NCBI RefSeq assembly: GCF_002278075.1 | Contig: NZ_CP022989.1 | Location: forward strand, 2,046,001 to 2,110,000 | Direction: 5' to 3' | Origin: Paraburkholderia aromaticivorans | GTDB lineage: Bacteria; Pseudomonadota; Gammaproteobacteria; Burkholderiales; Burkholderiaceae | DNA length: 64,000 nt | Part shown: piece by piece, positions 45,717 through 52,855 of the stretch | Position numbering within the stretch: the first letter of the stretch is position 1 | How the letters are laid out: every line of letters starts with the position of its first letter | Translations under genes and position numbers: made by a program | Notes under the pieces: generated by a model | Database searches by the model: none | What the model was told of the DNA's origin: nothing | Seen by the model: only the letters and a program-made list of their open reading frames with translations

Positions 45717-45945
45717 GGCGTTCTGTAGTGTTGGAACTCGAGCCGGCAGGCGCGCTTCTGGCGTGCGAGCCGGGCATGTCGAGCCATTGTACAAAGCCTC
45801 GGCGAATTGTGCGGAGCGAACTTTTTACCGATATGCCTGGTCAGCGTATTATCGGGCGGCCGCGCGGTGCAAAAAGGCTTGCGCGCCGAGCGGGCCGGTC
45901 ATGACGAACAATACAGAGGCATTGAGAAGTTTCACGAGGTAGACC

Positions 45946-46644
45946 ATGAAAATCGATCGATGGACCCGCCGCGCCACGCTGCTGCTCGCCGCGCTGACGG
46001 TGCTGCTTTCCGGCTGCACGACCTACGTGACCACCCAGGTCACGGCCTTCTCCGACTGGAGCGGCAACGATGCCACCCGTACCTATGCATTCACGCGGGC
46101 CGCGGACCAGCAGAACAATCTCGAACTCAGCACCTACGAGCGCTTTGTCGCCAGCGAGCTCGCCACGCACGCGTTCCGGCAGGTCGACAGCGCGCAGGCG
46201 CGCTATCTGGTCGGACTGTCGTACGGGATTCGTTCGGATATGGTGACGGTCGCTGAACCGGTGTATTACAACCCGTGGCCTGCGCCGTACTGGGGGCGGC
46301 CGTTCGATCCGTGGGGTCCGTGGGGACCGTATCCCACCACGTACGTGAATCAGAGCTATCCGATCTTCACGCATCTGCTCGGCATACGGATCACCGAGCG
46401 GACAACCGGCAAGGAGGTCTACAACGTGACGGCGCGCAATTCGGGCGGCGAGTCGTCGCTGGTTCGCGCCATGCCCTTTCTGGTGCGTAGCGCGCTTGCC
46501 GATTTCCCGCTCGGCAACGGTGTGGTTCACACGGTGAAGATTCCGCTCAACGGGAATGGGGCGGCATCGAATGAAATTGCTGCTACCGGCGCCGCGCCCG
46601 CGGCGGCGCCGGCGCCGGCCTCCGGCGCGAAAGTCGTGCAGTAG
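45946..46644 (+). CDS. DUF4136 domain lipoprotein
   Basis: A 232-residue protein with a lipoprotein signal: hydrophobic segment then LLSGC, acylated cysteine at about residue 24, so it should be membrane-anchored. The mature part fits DUF4136: YAFTRAADQQNNLELSTYERFVASEL, ARYLVGLSYGI and a Pro/Tyr/Trp-rich loop (PAPYWGRPFDPWGPWGPYP) before a final TGKEVYNVTARNSGG strand. The last 30 residues are Ala/Pro-rich. Function unknown; DUF4136 proteins are frequent outer-membrane lipoproteins. Confidence 0.88.
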   Translation: MKIDRWTRRATLLLAALTVLLSGCTTYVTTQVTAFSDWSGNDATRTYAFTRAADQQNNLELSTYERFVASELATHAFRQVDSAQARYLVGLSYGIRSDMVTVAEPVYYNPWPAPYWGRPFDPWGPWGPYPTTYVNQSYPIFTHLLGIRITERTTGKEVYNVTARNSGGESSLVRAMPFLVRSALADFPLGNGVVHTVKIPLNGNGAASNEIAATGAAPAAAPAPASGAKVVQ

Positions 46645-46697
46645 CTTCTGTCGACGGGCGACGCGTGGAAGCGCGAGCGCCGGCAGCGAACAAAACG

Positions 46698-46730
46698 AAC
46701 GGCCCCGCAGGGATGAGCTGCCGGGCCGTT
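46698..46730 (+). terminator. Probable terminator of the DUF4136 gene
   Basis: An 8-bp stem AACGGCCC/GGGCCGTT with an inner GCAG/CTGC stem, followed by a short TTTG tract, 53 bases after the stop. Confidence 0.6.
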
Positions 46731-46833
46731 TGTCCTGGTGGAGCCCGGCCAAGCGCGAAACGGCCTAAACTGCCGCGCTAGCGGAACGGCGCACCGAGAA
46801 CGGCGAGCGGACCCCGGCGAGCGCGACCGGCGA

Positions 46834-46966
46834 CGGCAAACGGCAAACGGCAAACGGCAAACGGCAAACGGCAAACGGCAAACGGCAAACGGCAAACGGC
46901 AAACGGCAAACGGCAAACGGCAAACGGCAAACGGCAAACGGCAAACGGCAAACGGCAAACGGCAAA
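46834..46966. repeat. Tandem heptanucleotide repeat, 19 copies of CGGCAAA
   Basis: Exactly 133 bases, 19 perfect copies with no divergence. Because seven is not a multiple of three, all frames stay open, creating false reading frames of CRLPFAV or ANGKRQT type on both strands. It lies between the DUF4136 terminator and the UPF0016 gene. Perfect homogeneity suggests an unstable, fast-changing locus. Confidence 0.98.
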
Positions 46967-47051
46967 CCACGACCGGAGACCACGCGCCGGCCGCGGGCCG
47001 ACCAACGACGCACCAACGGCCGACCTAGACCCCGCCTGGCCGCCCACCCGC

Positions 47052-47624
47052 CTAAACGCCCACGCCGAACAACGCCATCGTCCCGAGAATCACGAACATC
47101 ACCGCCGCGATGCCGTGCACCAGTTTGGTCGGAAGCCGATGAGCGAAACGGTCGCCGAGCAGGATCGCGGGCACGTTGGCGATCATCATGCCGAGCGTGG
47201 TGCCGGCCACCACGCCGAAGAAGTCATGAAAACGCGCGGCGAGGGCCACCGTCGCGATCTGCGTCTTGTCGCCCATTTCCGCGAGAAAGAACGTGACCAC
47301 GGTCGCGCCGAACACGCCGAAGTGCGTGCGGCTGGTATTGGCTTCTTCGTCGTCGAGCTTGTCCGGAACGAGTATCCACAGCCCCATGCCGATGAACGAC
47401 GCGGCCAATGCCCAGCGCATGATGGTCGGCGTGAGCAGCGAGCCGAGCCAGGCGCCGAGCGCGCCCGCGCAGGCGTGGTTCACGAGCGTGGCGGCGAGGA
47501 CGCCCAGAATGATCGGCAGCGGCTTGCGATAGCGGGCCGCCAGAACGAGCGAGAGCAATTGCGTCTTGTCGCCGATCTCGGCGAGCGCGACCGCTCCGGT
47601 CGAAATGAGAAAAGCGTGATCCAC
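47052..47624 (-). CDS. UPF0016/GDT1 family manganese exporter
   Basis: A 190-residue inner-membrane protein with two copies of the signature E-x-G-D-K-T: LAEIGDKTQLLSLVLAARYR (residues about 15-34) and LAEMGDKTQIATVALAARFH (115-134), each in a three-helix half. This is the UPF0016/TMEM165 family, whose bacterial members export manganese. The start is GTG at 47622-47624; upstream frames are not conserved. A yybP-ykoY manganese riboswitch lies directly upstream, and its partner strand covers this start codon. Confidence 0.92.
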   Translation of the reverse strand: MDHAFLISTGAVALAEIGDKTQLLSLVLAARYRKPLPIILGVLAATLVNHACAGALGAWLGSLLTPTIMRWALAASFIGMGLWILVPDKLDDEEANTSRTHFGVFGATVVTFFLAEMGDKTQIATVALAARFHDFFGVVAGTTLGMMIANVPAILLGDRFAHRLPTKLVHGIAAVMFVILGTMALFGVGV

Positions 47625-47703
47625 GTTGTGTCGATTCCCCGGGCCGAGATATGAACGAGCGACGACCCACGACACGCCGGGCCCTGTTGCGGCGGTGTGT
47701 GGA

Positions 47704-47846
47704 TCATCGGTCTCGCCAGGCCAGAGGCTGCGGCTGCCATGGCCGTACAGGCCAAGTCTGTTGACAGGCGCCCCCGCGAACCACACGTGTGGCGCATCCG
47801 GATGACCGTGGTGCGCACGTGCCGCGGGGCGGCTACTCCCCAATGA
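47704..47846 (-). promoter_or_regulatory. yybP-ykoY manganese riboswitch
   Basis: On the minus strand the aptamer begins with stem TCATTGG (47840-47846), then GGAGTAGC (47832-47839), has TGTCAACA in the middle, and ends with GCGAGA (47711-47716) and stem partner CCGATGA (47704-47710), which closes P1. These are the hallmark conserved blocks of the yybP-ykoY class, which senses Mn2+. The eight bases TGATCCAC (47699-47706) overlap the 3' strand of P1 and are exactly complementary to GTGGATCA at 47617-47624, the start codon region. The two helices exclude each other, giving a translational ON switch when Mn2+ stabilises P1. Confidence 0.9.
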
Positions 47847-47853
47847 GGGACGG

Positions 47854-47859
47854 AGTATA
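47854..47859 (-). promoter_or_regulatory. Putative -10 box of the riboswitch transcript
   Basis: TATACT on the minus strand, seven bases before the first P1 base, predicts a start almost exactly at the aptamer's 5' end. No convincing -35 box is seen at the right distance. Confidence 0.55.
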
Positions 47860-48466
47860 ACAGGCGCAGTCGCGCCCCATGAGGGATTGCGTCCGCCGCA
47901 TTCACGGTTGTTGCGCGCCGAACGAAGTTGAGACGGACCCGGCGTCGTATATTTCTGTGCAAATGGCTCGCGGCGTGTGAGTGCTTTGCCAGCGCAATGC
48001 AATCCCGCCAATCTGAAACATTTTTTCAGAAAGTTAATTGAAAGTAATGGCGGAGAGCCGCGAATTGTTTTCGCGTCCAGACGACTGCAAGTCACGCCGC
48101 TAGTGGGTTTTGCATTTGGCCGCGCATCCGGAAAACATCCCGTCGGCGTGCGCAACGGCTTTTTCGCCGGGCGTCGCACGACAGATACGGATACAGATGG
48201 ATACGTCTTTTATGGCTGATTTATCCCAGAATATTCAGTATGATTCCGCGACCATAGGGAGCCGGAGACGATTCTCCAGACAAACGGCGAGGGTACCTCA
48301 ATAAACGGGGCCAAGTGCCGTTATATGGCTGAACCCTATATAAGATCAGAAGATTGGATCGACCCCGGCTGGAGGTTGCCGGTCCGCGCGGCGCGTACAC
48401 GCTGTGACGGTGCCGTAGTCCGTCAGGCGCTTCAGCCTCTCCTCGCTTCTACGCGCGAACACCGAT
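47860..48466. other. Intergenic region before the aryl polyene operon
   Basis: No supported gene. A plus-strand frame at 47977-48219 lacks a ribosome binding site and is probably spurious. The last 150 bases contain AT-rich sequence (CTATATAAG near 48336-48344) that may be the -10 region of the APE operon promoter, but no matching -35 can be placed. A regulator could bind here; none is encoded within the window next to it. Confidence 0.4.
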
Positions 48467-49195
48467 ATGCCCGATCTGCACTGGACTATTCCGGTCGCTC
48501 GCTGGTCTAGCTGGCCTGCTGCCGCATCTGCCGCACCCGATATCGGCTTCATCGAGCCCATCGTGCGGCGTCGTCTGAGCACTCTGTCCAGAGTGGCGCT
48601 GAAGGTCGCGCACGACTGTGTCGCGCACAACGCGACGCGGGTCGTTTTCGCCTCGCGCCACGGCGAACTGCGGCGTACCACGGATATCCTGCGCGCCATC
48701 AGCGCGGGCGAGCCGGTGTCGCCGACCGCCTTCAGCCTGTCTGTGCTCAATGCGATGACCGGCGTGTTCGGCATTGCGCGTGGCGACCGCTCGGCGGCGA
48801 GCGCGATTTCGGCCGGTGCTGAAACGCTCGGGTACGCGCTGCTGGAAGCCCACGCGCAGTACGCGACACAGCCGGATTCGCCGCTGCTGCTGGTCTATGC
48901 CGACGAGCCGGCCGACCCGGCGTACGGCACGATTGAAGACGAAGTGCCGGGCGGTGCGATCGCGATCCTGCTCGGTAGCAAAACGGCAACCGGCGCACTG
49001 GAGTGCATCGTGTCCCGCGAGAGTTCGCGGGAGTCCGCGCCGGAGAGCGAAGCCACGGCGAGCGAGGCCGCCTCGCCAACCCGGTTCGCGACCCAGAGCC
49101 AGGCCGTGCAGCATTGTCTGGAAACCGGCCTGTCCGCTGCATGGCAAGGCGCCGGCGCCATCTGGCATTGGAGTTGGCATGACCGCGCGGCTTGA
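48467..49195 (+). CDS. Beta-ketoacyl synthase chain length factor (ApeC-like)
   Basis: A 242-residue protein with only the N-terminal half of a thiolase-fold ketosynthase. It has VVFASRHGELRRTTDILRAI, SPTAFSLSVLNAMTGVFGIARGD (where KS enzymes carry the active-site cysteine region) and a PGGAIAILLG segment. The catalytic Cys-His-His set is not complete, as expected for the chain-length-factor partner that dimerises with the ApeO ketosynthase and sets polyene length. It starts the operon; the next gene begins 17 bases before its stop. The last 60 residues contain a Glu/Ala/Ser-rich insert. Confidence 0.85.
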   Translation: MPDLHWTIPVARWSSWPAAASAAPDIGFIEPIVRRRLSTLSRVALKVAHDCVAHNATRVVFASRHGELRRTTDILRAISAGEPVSPTAFSLSVLNAMTGVFGIARGDRSAASAISAGAETLGYALLEAHAQYATQPDSPLLLVYADEPADPAYGTIEDEVPGGAIAILLGSKTATGALECIVSRESSRESAPESEATASEAASPTRFATQSQAVQHCLETGLSAAWQGAGAIWHWSWHDRAA

Positions 49196-49973
49196 TTATC
49201 TCTGGCGGTTCTGCGCAACCGGCATGGCCTTCGTGGTCTTCGGCATATGCGGCGTACTGTTTTCCGTGGTGGTGTTTCCGCTTGCATGGGTGTGGCCGCA
49301 TCGCGCGTCACGGCAGTTCGCGGTGACGAGCGTGATCCACTGGTTTTTCCGCGCGCTGGTCGCGGTGTTGCAGCGCATCGGCGTGATGGAACTCGAGGTG
49401 TCGGGCGTACAGGCGTTGCGCACCGGCAGGCCGGCGATCGTGGTCGCCAATCACCCGACCTATCTCGACGTGATGGTGCTGCTGTCGCTTACGCCGCATG
49501 CCTGTTGCGTGGTGAAAAACGCGCATTGGAGCAACCCGTGTTTCTGGGGCATCGTGCGCTCGGCGGAATACGTCAGCAATGCCGATCCGGCGGAGCTGGT
49601 CGAGGCCGGCGCGAGACAGCTCGCGGCGGGCTATACGATGATCATTTTTCCGGAAGGCACGCGCAGCCCCGCGCCGAACCGGCTGCACGCTTTTTCGCGC
49701 GGTTTTGCGCACATGGCGCTGAAAGTCGGCGCACCCATCGTCCCGGTGCTGATGGACTGCGATCCGCCCGCATTCACCAAGCAGATGCGCTGGTACGACG
49801 TGCCGGCACGCGCGTTCCGAATGCGCGTGAACGTGCTCGAGCCGCTCGGCGTCGACCGGCTCGCGGCCCATGACACTCCACCGGCTCTGGCTGCGCGCAG
49901 CGTGACGAGCGCCGTCGAAGCACACATTACTCAGCACCTGTTCGATTATGGATTCTTTAAAACTGGAAATTAA
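49179..49973 (+). CDS. Lysophospholipid acyltransferase family protein (ApeD-like)
   Basis: A 264-residue PlsC-type acyltransferase. An N-terminal membrane region (about 10-65) leads into the catalytic NHPTYLD (H92-x4-D97 motif) and the FPEGTRS motif (residues 157-163). It likely transfers the polyene or a fatty acyl group to a glycerol- or sugar-based anchor at the inner membrane. It overlaps the chain length factor gene by 17 bases and the first ACP gene by 26, indicating coupled translation. Confidence 0.9.
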   Translation: MTARLDYLWRFCATGMAFVVFGICGVLFSVVVFPLAWVWPHRASRQFAVTSVIHWFFRALVAVLQRIGVMELEVSGVQALRTGRPAIVVANHPTYLDVMVLLSLTPHACCVVKNAHWSNPCFWGIVRSAEYVSNADPAELVEAGARQLAAGYTMIIFPEGTRSPAPNRLHAFSRGFAHMALKVGAPIVPVLMDCDPPAFTKQMRWYDVPARAFRMRVNVLEPLGVDRLAAHDTPPALAARSVTSAVEAHITQHLFDYGFFKTGN

Positions 49974-50247
49974 ACAGCTTCTGATCGAAGCGCTCGATCT
50001 GGAAGATCTGAGCCCGGCGGATATCGACGACGATGCACCGTTGTTCGACACCGACGGCATCGGTCTCGATTCGATCGATGCGCTCGAAATCGGCATCGTG
50101 CTGCGCAAACAATACCAACTGACCATCGCAGCGAACGACGAGCGCACGCGCGAACACTTCCGCTCGATCAGCACGCTGGCGGCGCTCGTGACGAGCCAGC
50201 GCGAAGCGGCGCACGCTGTGAACGAAACAACCAGAAAGGGGGAGTAA
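49948..50247 (+). CDS. Acyl carrier protein (ApeE-like)
   Basis: A 99-residue ACP. The phosphopantetheine attachment serine is S42 in GIGLDSIDALE. The four-helix layout (LKLEIKQLLIEALDL, then LEIGIVLRKQYQLTI) and an acidic helix II are standard. A 20-residue polar C-terminal tail extends beyond the fold. One of two adjacent ACPs in the operon; in studied APE systems one carries the starter and both carry elongation intermediates. Confidence 0.95.
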   Translation: MDSLKLEIKQLLIEALDLEDLSPADIDDDAPLFDTDGIGLDSIDALEIGIVLRKQYQLTIAANDERTREHFRSISTLAALVTSQREAAHAVNETTRKGE

Positions 50248-50250
50248 ATC

Positions 50251-50502
50251 GTGTCCGAGGCAGAGATTCTGGAGCGCATCCGCGCCATCTTCAAAGAGAA
50301 CTTCGCGATCGAGCCTGAGCGTGTCACGCCCGACGCGCATCTGTTCGAAGACCTCGATCTCGACAGCATCGACGCCGTCGACCTCGCGATCAAACTGCAG
50401 GAAATGACCGGACGCCGCATCAAGCCGGAAGAGTTCAAGTCGGTGCGTACCGTCGGCGATGTGATCGGTGCGGTCGAATCCCTGCTGGCGGCACAAGGCT
50501 GA
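50251..50502 (+). CDS. Acyl carrier protein (ApeF-like)
   Basis: An 83-residue ACP with GTG start at 50251 and a GGGGGAG box five bases upstream. Phosphopantetheine serine S39 in DLDLDSIDAVDL, followed by the family's helix III/IV (KPEEFKSVRTVGDVIGAVE). It differs strongly from the first ACP, so the two probably have distinct partners. Its stop overlaps the next start by one base (TGATG). Confidence 0.95.
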   Translation: MSEAEILERIRAIFKENFAIEPERVTPDAHLFEDLDLDSIDAVDLAIKLQEMTGRRIKPEEFKSVRTVGDVIGAVESLLAAQG

Positions 50503-51164
50503 TGTCCGCCGCGCGCTCGCGAACGCAAGCGGCGGCGCAGCGGGCCGACGGTGCCTCGCCCGGCACCGCGCGCCAGCTGGGCAAAACCGCCGTGCAGATC
50601 CTGTTGAAGCTCGCGTACCCCGCGCTGATCCTGTGCGCGTGGCGCTGGGACACGCCGCGTTACGTCGGCTGCATGCTGTTCGCGATTCTCTGGCTACAGC
50701 GTTGGGCCGGCAGCGGGCCGGTCGCGAGCTCGCTGCGGCGGCTCTCCGCGATCGACTGGACGGTGGTCGGTTTGCTGAGCTGCGCGTCCGCGGCGATCGT
50801 GCTGACCAATAGCGAACTGCTGTTGCGTCTTTATCCGTCGCTCGTCAATCTGGGCCTGTTGATTGCGTTCGGCGCGACGCTCGTGCGCGGGCCGTCGATG
50901 ATCGAAAAATTCGCGCGCCTCGGCAATCCGGACTTGCCGCCAGGCGCGGTGCGCCATACGCGGCGCGTGACCCAGGTGTGGTGTGGATTCTTCGCGCTGA
51001 ACGGCGCGTTTTCCGCTTATACGGCGCTGTACTGGAGCCGTGCGAACTGGTCGCTCTATAACGGCGCGATCGCTTATGGGCTGATCGGCGTATTGCTGGT
51101 GGCCGAGGTCATCTGGCGTTACTTGGTCGTGCTGCCGCGCGCCGCGCGGTCGGAGGCGGCATGA
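50502..51164 (+). CDS. COG4648 family membrane protein (ApeG-like)
   Basis: A 220-residue inner-membrane protein with about five hydrophobic segments. A conserved polar loop ARLGNPDLPPGAVRHTRRVTQVWCGFFALNG joins them. COG4648 proteins occur almost only in APE-type and related clusters; no activity is known. A role in holding the soluble enzymes at the membrane or passing lipid intermediates is plausible but unproven. ATGA overlap with the next gene. Confidence 0.88.
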   Translation: MSAARSRTQAAAQRADGASPGTARQLGKTAVQILLKLAYPALILCAWRWDTPRYVGCMLFAILWLQRWAGSGPVASSLRRLSAIDWTVVGLLSCASAAIVLTNSELLLRLYPSLVNLGLLIAFGATLVRGPSMIEKFARLGNPDLPPGAVRHTRRVTQVWCGFFALNGAFSAYTALYWSRANWSLYNGAIAYGLIGVLLVAEVIWRYLVVLPRAARSEAA

Positions 51165-52855
51165 TCGCGTTGCACGATCTGTTGTCGGTGGTCGATGCGA
51201 GCGCCGCGTTGCCGACACCGGTTTGCCGCGACGGCGCCACCGTGCTCGATCGCGCGGCGTTTCGCGCGCGCGTCGCCGCGTTGATCGCGCTCGTGCAAAC
51301 GCAGGGCGCGCAACGCTATGCGTTGTGTATCGACGATCCGTTCGATTTCGCCTGCGCGCTCTTCGCGTTGCTTGCGTGCGGCAAGGAGCCGGTGATTCCG
51401 GCCAATGCGACGCCGGGCTATCTGGCCGATCTCGCCGATGCTTACGACGCCGTGCTGACCGACGCGGATTTGCCGCCGTTTGCGCCCGGCGCCGAAGCCG
51501 CCGTCAACCACGAAGCGCACATCGACGCTCGAGCCCCGCTCACGCTCTACACCTCCGGCAGCAGCGGCCGCCCCAAGCCGATCCGCAAGACGCTCGCGCA
51601 ATTCAACGCCGAAGTGCATACGCTGGAACAGCAGTGGGGCGCGCTGATCGGCGACGCGACGATGCTTGCGAGCGTGCCGCATCACCACATCTACGGTTTG
51701 CTGTTTCGCGTGTTGTGGCCGCTTGCCGCCGGCCGCGCATTCGACCGCGCGATCAGCATCGAACCGCTGCATCTGCAAACGCAGATCGACCAATGCGGCG
51801 CGGCGGTGATCGTTTCGACACCCGCGCAATTGTCGCGCTGGCCCGCGTTGCCCGGCTTCGCCGACCTGATGCCGGCGCCGCGCGTCTTCTTCTCGTCGGG
51901 CGGGCCGCTCGCGCTCGAGGCCGCGCAGGAATACGCCGCGGCCTATGGCGCCGCGCCGCTCGAGATTTATGGCAGCACGGAAACCGGCGGCATCGCGTGG
52001 CGACGCCAGGATCAGACCGACGCGTGGCAGCCGGTGGCGGGCATCGAAGTGCGCCGCGACGAAGACGGCGCACTGAACGTCCGCTCACCGCATCTCGATC
52101 ACGCGGGCTGGCATCGTACCGACGACAGGATCGCCTTCGACGCCGATGGCCGTTTCCGTCTGCAAGGCCGGCTCGACCGCGTGCTCAAGCTGGACGGCAA
52201 ACGCGTGTCCTTGCCCGAACTGGAGGCGCGCCTCGCGCTGCATCCGTATGTGGCGCAAGCCGCGATCGTGCCGCTTGCCGGCGCCTCGCGCGAGCGCGTC
52301 GGCGCCGTGGTGGCGTTGACTGAAGCGGGCGGCGCGGCATTGCGTGACGAAGGCCGCGTCGCGCTCGCAAAGGTTCTGCGCCGGCATCTCGCCGAATATT
52401 TCGACGTGGTGGTGTTGCCGCGCCACTGGCGTTTTCGCGTCACGTTGCCGTTCGACGCGCGCGGCAAACTGCCGGTGGCCGCCGTGGCGGCCGCCTTCGA
52501 GCCGCGCAGCGAAGGCGTCGAGGTGCTGGCCGAAGCGCGCAGCGGCGACACGCTGCATTACGAGCTGCGCGTGCCGCCCACGCTCGCGCATTTCGCCGGC
52601 CATTTTCCCGGCCTGCCGATTCTGCCCGGCGTCGTCCAGGTCGACTGGGCCATACGTCTTGCCGCCGATCACTTGCCGGCCGTGCGCGCGGTGGCGTCCG
52701 TCGATCGTCTGAAGTTCATGGCGCCGGTGTCGCCGGGCGCGGTGCTCGAGCTCACGCTCGCGCACGAGGCGGCGCGCCGGCGCGTGCAGTTCGCGTACCG
52801 CGCGAACGGCCGCGAATGCGCGTCCGGCGTAATCGTCTACGGGGCGCCGGCATGA
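51161..52855 (+). CDS. AMP-ligase fused to a hotdog dehydratase (ApeH-ApeI fusion)
   Basis: A 564-residue fusion. Residues 1 to about 455 are an acyl-adenylate-forming enzyme: P-loop LTLYTSGSSGRPKPIRKT, EIYGSTETGG, GRLDRVLKLDGKRVSLPELEARL and the C-terminal GKLPVAAV lysine. It would activate an arylpropenoate and load it onto an ACP. Residues about 465-564 form a FabA/FabZ-like hotdog domain with FAGHFPGLPILPGVVQVDW, including the catalytic histidine. In E. coli-type clusters these are two genes (ApeH, ApeI). Here they are one polypeptide with no internal stop. Confidence 0.92.
   Translation: MIALHDLLSVVDASAALPTPVCRDGATVLDRAAFRARVAALIALVQTQGAQRYALCIDDPFDFACALFALLACGKEPVIPANATPGYLADLADAYDAVLTDADLPPFAPGAEAAVNHEAHIDARAPLTLYTSGSSGRPKPIRKTLAQFNAEVHTLEQQWGALIGDATMLASVPHHHIYGLLFRVLWPLAAGRAFDRAISIEPLHLQTQIDQCGAAVIVSTPAQLSRWPALPGFADLMPAPRVFFSSGGPLALEAAQEYAAAYGAAPLEIYGSTETGGIAWRRQDQTDAWQPVAGIEVRRDEDGALNVRSPHLDHAGWHRTDDRIAFDADGRFRLQGRLDRVLKLDGKRVSLPELEARLALHPYVAQAAIVPLAGASRERVGAVVALTEAGGAALRDEGRVALAKVLRRHLAEYFDVVVLPRHWRFRVTLPFDARGKLPVAAVAAAFEPRSEGVEVLAEARSGDTLHYELRVPPTLAHFAGHFPGLPILPGVVQVDWAIRLAADHLPAVRAVASVDRLKFMAPVSPGAVLELTLAHEAARRRVQFAYRANGRECASGVIVYGAPA

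Noticed and set aside
43236..45728. Plus-strand open frame of 830 codons opposite pepN
   Set aside because: Antisense shadow of a conserved M1 aminopeptidase; composition is typical of antisense translation of GC-rich genes.
46834..46966. CRISPR array
   Set aside because: The repeats are directly adjacent seven-base units with no spacers and no cas genes nearby.
46527..47047. Reading frames on both strands across the heptanucleotide repeat (CRLPFAV- and ANGKRQT-type proteins)
   Set aside because: A seven-base repeat without stops is open in all frames; no start signals and no domain support translation.
47977..48219. Possible 80-codon gene before the APE operon
   Set aside because: No Shine-Dalgarno, no recognisable motif, and poor codon bias.
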